Source: Shewanella litorisediminis
GTDB lineage: Bacteria > Pseudomonadota > Gammaproteobacteria > Enterobacterales > Shewanellaceae
Direction of reading: 5' to 3'
Assembly (NCBI RefSeq): GCF_016834455.1
Contig: NZ_CP069213.1
Location: forward strand, 1,426,501-1,490,500
DNA: 64,000 nucleotides
The notes below the pieces were generated by a model. It was given only the letters and a program-made list of their open reading frames with translations, did not search any database and was not told where the DNA came from. Below are positions 36,906 to 45,237 of the stretch, in pieces (the first letter of the stretch is position 1; each line of letters opens with the position of its first letter). The position numbers and the translations under genes are program-made.

Positions 36906-37259
36906 TCAGTGGTTGAGTCGCAGTTCGTGTCTGTGCTCGTGGCGATAATGGTCGTCACAGGCCAGGCAGCGCTGCTCGGTGGGATCCCGAATGAGCCGCT
37001 CCTGCTCTATTTCGGATTCACAATCGGCGCACAGACCATACAGTCCGAGATCGAGCTGGCACTGTGCTGCATCCAGACGGGTTAACCTGTCATAGATGGG
37101 GTCATCGGCCAAATGCAGTCCGGTGAGTGTATCAATCAGCTCGCTCAGCGAGGCTGTCATGGTCGAGCGTTGTAGCTCGGGAAAGGGGAGTGCCGCTATT
37201 TCTTCCCTGAGTATGGCTTCAAGCTGCGATAAAGCTTGTCTTGTATTGGCTATGGTCAC
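36906..37259 (-). CDS. DksA/TraR-family C4 zinc finger protein
   Basis: A 117-residue protein with the DksA-type zinc finger CADCESEIEQERLIRDPTEQRCLAC (Cys x2, 17-residue spacer, Cys x2) near the C terminus. The first 75 residues form a probable coiled coil. It starts at GTG 37259 with AGGGGAT upstream. It is shorter than DksA (151 aa), and I do not see the paired aspartates that act at the coiled-coil tip. It may bind RNA polymerase through the secondary channel, but could be a simple zinc-finger relative such as YbiI. Confidence 0.82.
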   Translation of the reverse strand: MTIANTRQALSQLEAILREEIAALPFPELQRSTMTASLSELIDTLTGLHLADDPIYDRLTRLDAAQCQLDLGLYGLCADCESEIEQERLIRDPTEQRCLACDDHYRHEHRHELRLNH

Positions 37260-37454
37260 GGTTATCCCCTGTCGTTACAGAAGTCCAATTCAACATGGAT
37301 TGGATTTCAGTCTAGTAGCCCCGGTGCGCGGGACTATGACAAGGATCAAAACACCGTTCGATTTTTCGTTTCAGCTGGGTGGAAAGCCTTTTGAGATCAA
37401 AGATTGCGACATAAGGAAATCGACGGCTCCGTTTAAGTGCCGTCAATGGTCAGT

Positions 37455-38399
37455 TTATGGGGCGAGGTTGGATGCCGCGAGTTTGAGGCCATTCAGTATG
37501 TCATCGGTGGTTTTGTGAATACGGATCTCCCTGAACAGGTCGTCTGCTTCCGGGTATTGCCTGCTCAGGTAGCTGAACCACTGCTTGATGCGTGCAGGGT
37601 AATAGGTGGCCTTGAGTCCTGAGGTTTCCAGTTCTGAGTAATGGATCATTAATCTCAGCGTTGTAGCCCAATCATAGGGCGTGTCACCCTTGATGCTGGC
37701 GGCAAGGTTTGGCAGCGACAAGGCTCCACGCCCAATCATGATGCTGTCGCAGCCTGTCACTTCCATACAGCGCAGGGCATCGTCACGGTTCCAGATTTCG
37801 CCGTTGGCAATGACAGGAATTGGCAGGCGCTCCCGCACCTCGGTGATGTATTCCCAATAGGCAGGGGGCTTGTAACCGTCTACCTTGCTGCGGGCATGAA
37901 TGGCAAGCTCGGTGGCGCCTGCCTCATACACGGCCAGGGCGTTTTCCATGAACAGGGATTTTTCTTCGTAACCCAGGCGAATTTTGGCGGTGACAGGTTG
38001 CTCGCTTGGCACGGCCTCGCGCATGGCTTTAACAATATCGTGAATTAATTCGGGATACTGCAGCAACACGGCGCCGCCCTTGCTGCGGTTAACCATTTTC
38101 GCCGGGCAGCCAAAGTTTGCATCCACCCCCCGGGAGCCCAGGGTCACCGCTCGAAGGGCGTTTTCAGCCATCCAACCGGGTTCTTGCCCCAGTATCTGTA
38201 CCCGCACCGGTGTGCCGCTCTTGGTCAGACCGTTGTTTTTCAGCTCGGGGCAGAGGCGGTAATAGACCTTTTCCGGCAGTAGCTGATCCACCACCCGCAC
38301 AAACTCGGTAACCAGGAGATCGTATGGGTTGATGGATGAGAGCAGTTCTCTCATCAAGTGGTCCAATACGCCCTCCATAGGGGCCAAAATAATTCGCAA
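37455..38399 (-). CDS. dusC: tRNA-dihydrouridine(16) synthase DusC
   Basis: A 314-residue FMN enzyme that reduces U16 in tRNA. It begins RIILAPMEGVLDHLMRELL. The catalytic cysteine is Cys98 in NFGCPAKMVNRSKGGA, and FMN-binding NGEIWNRDDA and GRGAL follow. Sequence and length match E. coli DusC. The only plausible start is TTG 38399. It is a minus-strand single gene with the buf operon divergent to it. Confidence 0.94.
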   Translation of the reverse strand: MRIILAPMEGVLDHLMRELLSSINPYDLLVTEFVRVVDQLLPEKVYYRLCPELKNNGLTKSGTPVRVQILGQEPGWMAENALRAVTLGSRGVDANFGCPAKMVNRSKGGAVLLQYPELIHDIVKAMREAVPSEQPVTAKIRLGYEEKSLFMENALAVYEAGATELAIHARSKVDGYKPPAYWEYITEVRERLPIPVIANGEIWNRDDALRCMEVTGCDSIMIGRGALSLPNLAASIKGDTPYDWATTLRLMIHYSELETSGLKATYYPARIKQWFSYLSRQYPEADDLFREIRIHKTTDDILNGLKLAASNLAP

Positions 38400-38544
38400 G
38401 CTGATATCCCGTATCCTTTAAAAATAAGCGCGGCATTTTACCGCGAGCCCGCAGTTTCACCAAGCACGGAACTCGGTATGCGGAACACTCGTGTCAACAA
38501 CTTGATACCCATGATAAAAGTGACTAGTTTAAAGGCACTGCCTT

Positions 38545-38574
38545 GCACTCCTGATAAAAAAAATCTGTGAGTGC
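38545..38574 (+). promoter_or_regulatory. Inverted repeat in the buf operon upstream region
   Basis: Perfect GCACTC (38545-38550) and GAGTGC (38569-38574) arms are separated by 18 bases, with flanking TTGCAC and TGCAA extending the symmetry. It lies about 105 bases before bufA1. It could be an operator for a copper or stress regulator; no known motif is recognised. Confidence 0.35.
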
Positions 38575-38679
38575 GTGCAAAATTTGAAATAAAAACAGGT
38601 CGTCATGGGTCTGGTTAATCAGACTGGCAGCTAAAGGCGGCCGTCATAACTCACTGAAACACACAGAAGGAAGAAGACT

Positions 38680-39123
38680 ATGAATACCATCAAGAAAACC
38701 GCCGCCGCAGTTGCACTGGGAAGCGTTGTTGTTGGCGCAGCGTTTGCGGCCGAGGCTCAGGCTAACCCCTTTGGTTTTAATGAAATGCAGGCAGGTTACC
38801 AGCTGGTGGGTGATGAAGGTAAATGCGGCGAAGGCAAATGTGGCGAAGGCAAAAAGGCCCAAGAAGGTAAATGTGGTGAGGGCAAGTGCGGCGAAGGCAT
38901 GAAGGCCAAAGAAGGTAAATGCGGTGAAGGCAAGTGTGGTGAAGGCATGAAAAAAGGCCATGAAACTGCCGAAAAAGCCAAAGAGGGCAAGTGTGGTGAA
39001 GGCAAATGTGGCGAAGGCATGAAAAAAGGCCATGAAGCTGCCGAAAAAGCCAAAGAAGGTAAGTGTGGTGAAGCCAAAGGCACTGAAAAAGCCAAAGAAG
39101 GCAAGTGCGGCGGCGCCCACTGA
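38680..39123 (+). CDS. bufA1: BufA1/HvfA-family bufferin precursor peptide (EGKCG repeats)
   Basis: A 147-residue secreted precursor. Residues 1-28 are a signal peptide (MNTIKKTAAAVALG...FAAEAQA). A short NPFGFNEMQAGYQLV segment, probably the maturase recognition part, follows. Then comes a Lys/Glu/Gly repeat region with ten cysteines (49, 54, 65, 70, 81, 86, 105, 110, 129, 143), all in EGKCG motifs. In related systems the MNIO enzyme converts EGKCG cysteines to thio-oxazole or oxazolone/thioamide groups that bind copper in the periplasm. The two next genes encode that enzyme and its partner. AAGGAAG precedes the ATG. Confidence 0.9.
   Translation: MNTIKKTAAAVALGSVVVGAAFAAEAQANPFGFNEMQAGYQLVGDEGKCGEGKCGEGKKAQEGKCGEGKCGEGMKAKEGKCGEGKCGEGMKKGHETAEKAKEGKCGEGKCGEGMKKGHEAAEKAKEGKCGEAKGTEKAKEGKCGGAH
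38812..39117 (+). repeat. In-frame tandem repeats encoding EGKCG units
   Basis: The DNA encoding residues 45-146 of the bufferin consists of short in-frame repeats. The longest near-identical pair is about 24 codons (residues 78-101 and 102-125), each holding two EGKCG motifs plus EGMKKGHE(T/A)AEKAK. Such repeats can expand or contract by recombination, changing the number of metal-binding sites. Confidence 0.85.
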
Positions 39124-39183
39124 TAATACCCAGCCACGCAGGGGAGACCCTGCGTGGTTTTACTCTCATACAGAGGTGATCAC

Positions 39184-40020
39184 ATGGCAGTATCCTCGCT
39201 GACCGGGCTGGGGCTTCGTCGCGAAATGTTGGCTGAATTCAGTCAATCGGTACCGGCGCAAATCGATTTTTTTGAAGTCGCCCCGGAAAACTGGATGGCA
39301 CTTGGTGGCAAATACGGTAAGCAGTTCCGTGCCTTAACCGAGCGTCATGCATTTTTCTGTCACGGCTTGTCCCTGTCGATTGGCAGCAGTGCGCCGCTGG
39401 ACATTGATTTTATTAAGGGTATCAAGGCCTTTCTCGATATACACGGGATTGAAGTGTATTCCGAGCATCTGAGTTACTGCTCAGGTGCCGGGCACCTGTA
39501 CGACTTGATGCCCATGCCCTTCACCCAAGAAGCCGTGCACCATATCGCCGGGCGGGTGAAGCAGGTGGAAAACATCATTGAGCGGCCATTAATCCTGGAA
39601 AATATCTCATTTTATGCTGCCCCCGGCGCAGAAATGACCGAGCAGGAGTTTGTGCTGGCAGTACTCGACGAAGCCGACTGTCAGCTACTGCTCGACGTGA
39701 ACAACATCTATGTGAATTCAGTCAATCACAATTACGATGCGGCTGAGTATCTTGCCGCCATGCCCACAAAGCGCATTCGTTACCTGCATGTGGCCGGGCA
39801 TTATGTGGAAGCTCCTGATCTGATTGTGGATACCCACGGCGCGGACATTGTTGACCAGGTATGGCAACTGTTGGCCGACTGTTACGCACTTCACGGGCCA
39901 TTACCCACTTTGCTGGAAAGGGATTTCAATATTCCACCGAGCGGAGTCTTGCTGCAGGAAATTGATCGCATCCGGGATTATCAGGCGGCAGCAATTTGTA
40001 CCCGCAGGAGGGCCGGATGA
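39184..40020 (+). CDS. bufB: MNIO (DUF692) family bufferin maturase
   Basis: A 278-residue TIM-barrel multinuclear iron oxidase of the DUF692 family. Metal-ligand segments are visible: FEVAPENW, HGLSLSIG, YSEHLSY, LENISFY, DVNNIYVNSVNH, HVAGH, DTHG and LERDFNIP. The family oxidatively modifies cysteines in RiPP precursors using non-heme iron and O2. Start ATG 39184 has AGAGG upstream. Position directly after the EGKCG precursor and an ATGA overlap with the next gene place it in a bufABC/hvfABC operon. Confidence 0.93.
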   Translation: MAVSSLTGLGLRREMLAEFSQSVPAQIDFFEVAPENWMALGGKYGKQFRALTERHAFFCHGLSLSIGSSAPLDIDFIKGIKAFLDIHGIEVYSEHLSYCSGAGHLYDLMPMPFTQEAVHHIAGRVKQVENIIERPLILENISFYAAPGAEMTEQEFVLAVLDEADCQLLLDVNNIYVNSVNHNYDAAEYLAAMPTKRIRYLHVAGHYVEAPDLIVDTHGADIVDQVWQLLADCYALHGPLPTLLERDFNIPPSGVLLQEIDRIRDYQAAAICTRRRAG

Positions 40021-40775
40021 GTTTTAAGGATATCCAGGCCGATTTTATCGAGGCGATCCGCAGACCGGATCTGCCTTGTCCCCATGGCATTGCTCCCCAG
40101 AGGATGGGAGTCTATCGCGAACTCTTTTTCAATAATGTCAGTGGTTTTGTTAATAGTGGCTTTCCTGTGCTCAAGAGCCTCTTTGGGGAAGCGCAGTGGC
40201 AGACGATCCTGCGGCAGTTCTTTACCGAACATGACTGCCAAAACCCGCTGTTTATCGGCATTGCCGGCGAATTCCTTGCCTTCTTGAGTACCCGTGAGCC
40301 CGAGGCCAACGAGCCACCGTTTCTGCTGGAACTGGCCCATTACGAGTGGCTGGAATTGGTGGTCGCCACAGCAATGGAACAGGGTGATGAAGCCGCTTTC
40401 GATGAAACGGCTCTGACGCGACAAGCGTACCTTCATGCCAGACTGGGGTTGGCATCCCACGCCCGGGTCGCACAGTACCACTTCGAGGTAGAGAAGATTT
40501 CCCCCCAATATCAACCGGATTCCCCCCTGCCATCGCCTTGCTATTTTTGTCTCTATCGGGATGGTGATGATGAGGTGAGCTTTTTGAAGTTAAACCCAAT
40601 GACGGCGCAGCTGTTGGCGATTTTGGAGGCCAACTCCGGCATTGATTATGTGGGGCTGCTGCAAAAAGTGCAGGCACTATATCCTGACTTTGCCGGGCAA
40701 CAACTCCGGGATGGCATCAGTCAGGTGCTTGGCCAACTGGCCGCCCGGGGTGTGGTAGTGCGAAAGTTGCAATAA
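40017..40775 (+). CDS. bufC: BufC/HvfC-family (DUF2063) peptide-modification partner
   Basis: A 252-residue protein with the DUF2063 N-terminal domain: FKDIQADFIEAIRRPDLPCP, RMGVYRELFFNNVSGFVNSGFPVLKSLFG. A C-terminal winged-helix-like part follows (LLAILEANSGIDYVGLLQKV). The ATG overlaps the maturase stop (ATGA) with AGGAGG ahead, giving tight coupling. HvfC-type partners bind the precursor and present it to the MNIO enzyme. No transporter follows; the precursor would leave by its own signal peptide. Confidence 0.9.
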   Translation: MSFKDIQADFIEAIRRPDLPCPHGIAPQRMGVYRELFFNNVSGFVNSGFPVLKSLFGEAQWQTILRQFFTEHDCQNPLFIGIAGEFLAFLSTREPEANEPPFLLELAHYEWLELVVATAMEQGDEAAFDETALTRQAYLHARLGLASHARVAQYHFEVEKISPQYQPDSPLPSPCYFCLYRDGDDEVSFLKLNPMTAQLLAILEANSGIDYVGLLQKVQALYPDFAGQQLRDGISQVLGQLAARGVVVRKLQ

Positions 40776-40879
40776 CCCTACAGTTAGTTGGTTTTATCGT
40801 TCAGGACAAACCGCTAGAATGGCGCCCATTTTGTGAGCTGCATCACGGCAGTGGTCGTACATTTTGTAGAGGAGTCCTC

Positions 40880-40999
40880 ATGGACGCTAATTTCAAAGAG
40901 CCCTTCAACGTTTGGTATCTTATTGGTTTTCTGTTGGTTCTTCTTGTTCCAACCCTGCCTGCCAGCCTGTCATGGCTCAAACTTGCCGGCTTAATCTAA
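40880..40999 (+). CDS. Small single-helix membrane protein
   Basis: A 39-residue ORF (MDANFKEPFNVWYLIGFLLV...) with one hydrophobic helix and a short polar N terminus. GAGGAG lies five or so bases before the ATG, the strongest ribosome binding site in the area. It sits about 100 bases after bufC and just ahead of ybaN. I do not recognise a family. It could be part of the copper system or an unrelated membrane microprotein. Confidence 0.6.
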   Translation: MDANFKEPFNVWYLIGFLLVLLVPTLPASLSWLKLAGLI

Positions 41000-41087
41000 G
41001 TCCGCAACAAGGGTATACTTGGCCACTCAATTGAGTGGCCTTTGTTTTTGGGCCAGTATGAAGGGATAAACCCATGGGGGCGAGGGC

Positions 41088-41459
41088 GTGATAAAACGCA
41101 GTCTGTTGCTGGTGATTGGTTTAATAAGCCTGGTACTGGGTGTGGCGGGCGTGTTTTTACCCCTGTTGCCCACAGTGCCTTTTGTGCTGCTGGCAGCCTT
41201 CTGTTTTGCCCGCTCCAGTGAGCGTTTGCACCGCTGGTTGATGGCACATCCCTGGTTTGCCGATGCTTTGAGCAACTGGGAACAAAAAAAGGCCATCAGA
41301 AGGGGGCTAAAACGCAAAGCCATGGTGCTCTCGAGCCTCAGCTTCGCCATCAGCATTGCCATAGTGCCGCTGCTCTGGGTCAAAGTGATGCTGTTGTCGT
41401 TACTGGTAGCTCTGCTGGCTTTCCTCCATTCAGTGCCTGAGCTGGAGGATACTCCCTGA
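41088..41459 (+). CDS. ybaN: YbaN family (DUF454) inner-membrane protein
   Basis: A 123-residue protein starting at GTG. Two or three hydrophobic segments surround the DUF454 motif LGVAGVFLPLLPTVPFVLLAAFCFARSSERLHRWLMAHPWF. The function is unknown. In E. coli ybaN lies beside apt, dnaX, ybaB and recR, and the same order is found here, which supports the call. Confidence 0.9.
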   Translation: MIKRSLLLVIGLISLVLGVAGVFLPLLPTVPFVLLAAFCFARSSERLHRWLMAHPWFADALSNWEQKKAIRRGLKRKAMVLSSLSFAISIAIVPLLWVKVMLLSLLVALLAFLHSVPELEDTP

Positions 41460-41552
41460 GTGCCGATTTTGTGACCGCCAACACTGGCAGCCCTGTGTGT
41501 CGGCGGTTGCATCCACCGGCAAAGGAGCTTAAGCTTTAGCCGGATTAAATTT

Positions 41553-41579
41553 GAAGTCCACATTTGGTGGACTTTTTTG
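41553..41579 (+). terminator. Intrinsic terminator before apt
   Basis: AAGTCCAC/GTGGACTT stem (41554-41573) followed by T-run. It is placed about 90 bases after ybaN and 45 before apt. Confidence 0.8.
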
Positions 41580-41623
41580 TTGTCAAAGCCCGGCGAAGCC
41601 GGCAAATATAACGTGAATGTCCT

Positions 41624-42169
41624 ATGAACACAGACAGCTTAGCGCTTATCAAGCAAAGCATTAAAACCATTCCTGATTACCCCAAAGTCGGCATTATGTT
41701 CCGTGATGTTACCAGCCTGCTTGAGGATCACACCGCTTACCAAACAGCCATGAAGCTGCTCGTTGAACGCTACAAGGATGCCGGCTTCACTAAAGTCGTG
41801 GGAACAGAGTCCCGCGGTTTCCTGTTCGGTGCGCCGCTGGCGCTGGAGCTGGGTTTGGGTTTTGTGCCTGTGCGTAAGCCTGGCAAATTGCCCCGGGAAA
41901 CCATCAGCGAAAGCTATGAACTGGAATACGGGCACGACACCCTGGAAATCCATGTGGATGCTATCAAGGCCGGTGACAAGGTGTTGGTGATAGACGATCT
42001 GCTGGCCACCGGCGGTACTATCGAAGCCACGGTTAAACTCATTCGTCGTCTGGGCGGTGATGTAGCCCATGCGGCCTTTATCATTTCCCTGCCGGATCTG
42101 GGTGGTGAAAAGCGTCTTCAGGCAATGGGCCTGGAAATTTGTAAATTGTGTGAGTTTGAAGGCGATTAA
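41624..42169 (+). CDS. apt: Adenine phosphoribosyltransferase Apt
   Basis: A 181-residue purine-salvage enzyme that converts adenine and PRPP to AMP. Key segments are [34 protein letters not shown] and the PRPP-binding loop [13 protein letters not shown]. Length matches E. coli Apt (183 aa). dnaX lies 125 bases downstream, as in many gamma-proteobacteria. Confidence 0.97.
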   Translation: MNTDSLALIKQSIKTIPDYPKVGIMFRDVTSLLEDHTAYQTAMKLLVERYKDAGFTKVVGTESRGFLFGAPLALELGLGFVPVRKPGKLPRETISESYELEYGHDTLEIHVDAIKAGDKVLVIDDLLATGGTIEATVKLIRRLGGDVAHAAFIISLPDLGGEKRLQAMGLEICKLCEFEGD

Positions 42170-42294
42170 TCCAACGCTTGAACCCTTACACTTCCTGCCC
42201 CGTCATGGCGTTATGGCATCGACCCCCTCAGCGTGGTATGTTTGCCCCATGACGGGACACAGGCTCCCGACCGATTTTGTAAGTGGGGAGTGAC

Positions 42295-45096
42295 ATGTCC
42301 TATCAGGTGTTGGCCAGAAAATGGCGCCCTGCCAATTTTGCCGAGGTCGTGGGCCAGTCCCATGTGCTTCATGCCTTGACCAATGCCCTCGGTCAGCAAA
42401 GATTACACCATGCTTACCTCTTTACCGGCACCCGCGGTGTGGGCAAGACCAGTTTGGCCAGGCTGTTCGCCAAGGGGCTGAATTGCGAGCAGGGGATCAC
42501 TGCCACACCCTGCGGTCAATGCAGTGCCTGCCGCGAGATTGCCGAAGGCCGTTTTGTCGACCTAATCGAAGTGGATGCTGCATCGCGCACCAAGGTGGAT
42601 GACACCCGCGAAATCCTCGATAACGTGCAATATCGCCCCAGTCGCGGCCGATTTAAGGTGTACCTCATCGATGAGGTGCACATGCTCTCTAAAAGCTCGT
42701 TCAATGCGCTGCTCAAAACCCTTGAAGAACCGCCTGAGCACGTAAAATTCCTGCTCGCCACCACAGATCCGCAAAAGCTGCCGGTGACAGTGCTGTCCCG
42801 CTGTTTGCAATTCAATCTCAAAGCCCTGACTCAGCCGCAAATACAGGCGCAGTTGGCCGCAGTGCTGAGTGGCGAGGGGCTGGGTTTCGATGAGGACGCC
42901 TTGTCGCTGCTTGCCAAGGCGGCGGCCGGCAGTATGCGTGATGCCCTGAGCCTCACCGACCAGGCGATAGCCTTTGGCGGTGGAGAAGTGCGTCTTGCCC
43001 AGGTGCAAACCATGCTCGGGGCCATCGATAAAGGCCAAATACTGAATTTATTTGATGCCCTTTGTCAGGGCGACATCGAAACCCTGCTTACCACTGCCCG
43101 CACCGCGCTGGGTTTTGGCGCTGATGCCGATGAGGTGTTGAGGGCGTTACTGGAGCTGCTGCATCAGATAAGCCTTGCCCAATTTGCCCCCGCTACTGCC
43201 AGTATCAGCGACAATGAGGCTGCTGTACTGGGGTGGGCCAAGGCGTTGAGACCTGAGCAGGTGCAGCTTTATTACCAAATATTACTCAGTGGCCGTAAAG
43301 ATTTGCCCTATGCTCCCGACCCGGCCTCCGGGCTGGAGATGAGTTTACTCCGTGCTGTGGGATTTGTGCCGGAAAAGCCGGTAAACAACTGGCAGTCAGG
43401 AGAGGGCGTCTCAGCTTCAGAGGCATTACAGACTGAGTCGACATCGGCTGAGGTGCAGCGTGCATCTAAAGCGGGCACCTCGCAGAAGCAAGCGGCTAAA
43501 CCACTGACGCCTTTAGCTGCTGTTTCGGGTGCCGCTCTTGAATCTGCCCAAACGACAGGCACTGACGTTGATGTTGACGCTGGCGCAGTCAAGGCACCTG
43601 ACTCTGCCAAGGCTTTGAACTCTTTAGCCGGGAATAACGCCGAGACAGCGCTGAGTTCAGATGAGGATACGCAGGAAGCTGGGGCTGCCGCCCTGTTTGC
43701 AGAGCAAAACCTGCTGATTTCCCAGGCCGAGAGTCAGGGGTTCAGCCCTGAACATGGCTTTCAACGCGATAGTGAAGGCGACTTCTCTTTGCATGATGGC
43801 CCGCCATTATTTGATGAGATGGCGTATGCCGACTACCCACAGAGTTATTCGGCCGAGGTTGCTGATACTCACCTAAGCCGCCCGCCAGAGGCCGAAGCAA
43901 ACTCAGTCACTCGCACTGACAGTAGCGCCGACCGTGGCGCCGAAAGTCGCGATGATCCCAAAGCTGGCACTCAGGCCGAGGGCGAGGCCATGGGAGCTGC
44001 CTCAAAGGTCGCCGCAGAAGCTGTGCCCCTGGGCTCGCAGGCAGCAGCTTTTGGTGATGATTTGCTCGATGCCGTGTTGGCTGCCAGAGAAGATTTGCTC
44101 AGCGGCATCACCTCGGAGGCGAAAGAGGATGAGGCAAAAAAGCCGGTATCCAGTTTCGAGCGTCGCCGAATGGCGGCGCAGGAAAATGATGCCGTTTCGG
44201 TAGCTGAAGCGCCGGCTGTAGAGGAAGCACAGGAAAATGATGTCGTTCCGGTAACCGGAGCACCGGATTATGCTGCCGTTTCGATAACCCGGGCGCCGAC
44301 TGTAAAGGGAGCGGGCGACACCGCGTCAGATGCGACGCCTGCCAATACACAACCCACAGCGGCGTCTGACTCTCAGGTCCCTGCCATAGCATCGGGTCAA
44401 GGTGTGGCAGCCGACTATGACAGGCCGCCCTGGGAAGACGCCGTCACAGCGGATGACAGGGTTAAAGCGCCCGTATCGTCAATGGCTGAGGCCTCAAACT
44501 CAGACCTGGCAGTGGTTGAGACCAAAGCGGGACATGCCCCCCAATCTCAAACCGCGGCACAGGTTCAATCACAAACGGGCATTGCATCAAAGCCAGATGC
44601 GCCACAGGTCACCCATCACGATGTTGCCAATAGCATCAGCGGAGATGAAACAGACCTGCGCTGGTACAAGCTCATGGGCGCGCTGGAAATTGGCGGCCGG
44701 GTGCGGCAGTTGGCCGTCAACTCGGTGTGTCTTGAATGGTGCAATCCCATCCCCCTGGTGCTGAAGCAGGACCAAAAGCATTTGGCGGCGCCGGTGGCCA
44801 TTGCCCAGCTTAATGAGGCGCTTTCCAATGCCCTCGGCCATGAGGCTGAAATCGCATTGGAAGTGGGTGAGGTGACGGGCCGCGAAACACCGCTGGATAT
44901 CCGTGCCCGTTTTCATCGCGAGCTTTTGGCCTGTGCCCGAGGGGCGCTCAATACCGATCCTGCTGTGCAACGACTGATGCAGCAGGCCGGTGCCTGGTTT
45001 GATGATGACAGCATTGGCTATCCGCCTGAACTGCTCGCTCAGCGGGGCAGAGCCTTACCGGCGCCACCGGCACTGGCTCAGGAGCCTGTGGTCTGA
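42295..45096 (+). CDS. dnaX: DNA polymerase III subunits tau and gamma (DnaX)
   Basis: The full-length tau frame is 933 residues, against 643 in E. coli. The clamp-loader ATPase is N-terminal: GTRGVGKTS (about 45-53), zinc cysteines 64, 73, 76, 79 and IDEVHMLSKSSFNALLKTLEEPP. After the collar domain a 380-residue Ala/Asp/Glu-rich linker (about 370-760) accounts for the extra length. The C terminus (DLRWYKLMGALEIGGRVRQLAVNS) is the tau domain that binds polymerase alpha and helicase. An in-frame A AAA AAG slippery site at codons 614-616 would give a 631-residue gamma. ATG 42295 has GGGGAG upstream. Confidence 0.96.
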   Translation: MSYQVLARKWRPANFAEVVGQSHVLHALTNALGQQRLHHAYLFTGTRGVGKTSLARLFAKGLNCEQGITATPCGQCSACREIAEGRFVDLIEVDAASRTKVDDTREILDNVQYRPSRGRFKVYLIDEVHMLSKSSFNALLKTLEEPPEHVKFLLATTDPQKLPVTVLSRCLQFNLKALTQPQIQAQLAAVLSGEGLGFDEDALSLLAKAAAGSMRDALSLTDQAIAFGGGEVRLAQVQTMLGAIDKGQILNLFDALCQGDIETLLTTARTALGFGADADEVLRALLELLHQISLAQFAPATASISDNEAAVLGWAKALRPEQVQLYYQILLSGRKDLPYAPDPASGLEMSLLRAVGFVPEKPVNNWQSGEGVSASEALQTESTSAEVQRASKAGTSQKQAAKPLTPLAAVSGAALESAQTTGTDVDVDAGAVKAPDSAKALNSLAGNNAETALSSDEDTQEAGAAALFAEQNLLISQAESQGFSPEHGFQRDSEGDFSLHDGPPLFDEMAYADYPQSYSAEVADTHLSRPPEAEANSVTRTDSSADRGAESRDDPKAGTQAEGEAMGAASKVAAEAVPLGSQAAAFGDDLLDAVLAAREDLLSGITSEAKEDEAKKPVSSFERRRMAAQENDAVSVAEAPAVEEAQENDVVPVTGAPDYAAVSITRAPTVKGAGDTASDATPANTQPTAASDSQVPAIASGQGVAADYDRPPWEDAVTADDRVKAPVSSMAEASNSDLAVVETKAGHAPQSQTAAQVQSQTGIASKPDAPQVTHHDVANSISGDETDLRWYKLMGALEIGGRVRQLAVNSVCLEWCNPIPLVLKQDQKHLAAPVAIAQLNEALSNALGHEAEIALEVGEVTGRETPLDIRARFHRELLACARGALNTDPAVQRLMQQAGAWFDDDSIGYPPELLAQRGRALPAPPALAQEPVV
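44136..44189 (+). promoter_or_regulatory. Programmed -1 frameshift signal in dnaX
   Basis: The heptamer A AAA AAG (44136-44142) is in the phase used for -1 slippage in E. coli dnaX. GAGG/GGATGAGG sequences lie upstream as an internal Shine-Dalgarno-like stimulator. An 8-bp stem GCGTCGCC/GGCGGCGC (44160-44179; one G-U pair) lies 17 bases downstream. The -1 frame ends at TGA 44187-44189, giving a short 15-residue tail on the gamma form. Confidence 0.85.
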
Positions 45097-45237
45097 GTGG
45101 GATTTAATGGCATTCCCGTGACAGGGATAATTGCCAATGCCTCAGATTTCAGTAAGATTAGCCAACTTCATTTTTCACCGTTTACAACTTCATTTTGCCC
45201 GCACGGCTGCGGGCCTCAACCGAAAGAGATTAAGCGT

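Noticed and set aside
38812-39117. Possible CRISPR or tandem-repeat noncoding array
   Set aside because: Repeats keep codon phase, have no unique spacers of fixed length and encode a known peptide family.
38644-39120. Phe/Ala/Thr-rich minus-strand frame opposite bufA1
   Set aside because: Its repeats only mirror the EGKCG repeat DNA; the plus strand has a signal peptide, ribosome binding site and partner genes.
45197-45212. Terminator between dnaX and ybaB
   Set aside because: CCCGCA/TGCGGG stem has no following T-run and the gap probably holds a promoter or leader.
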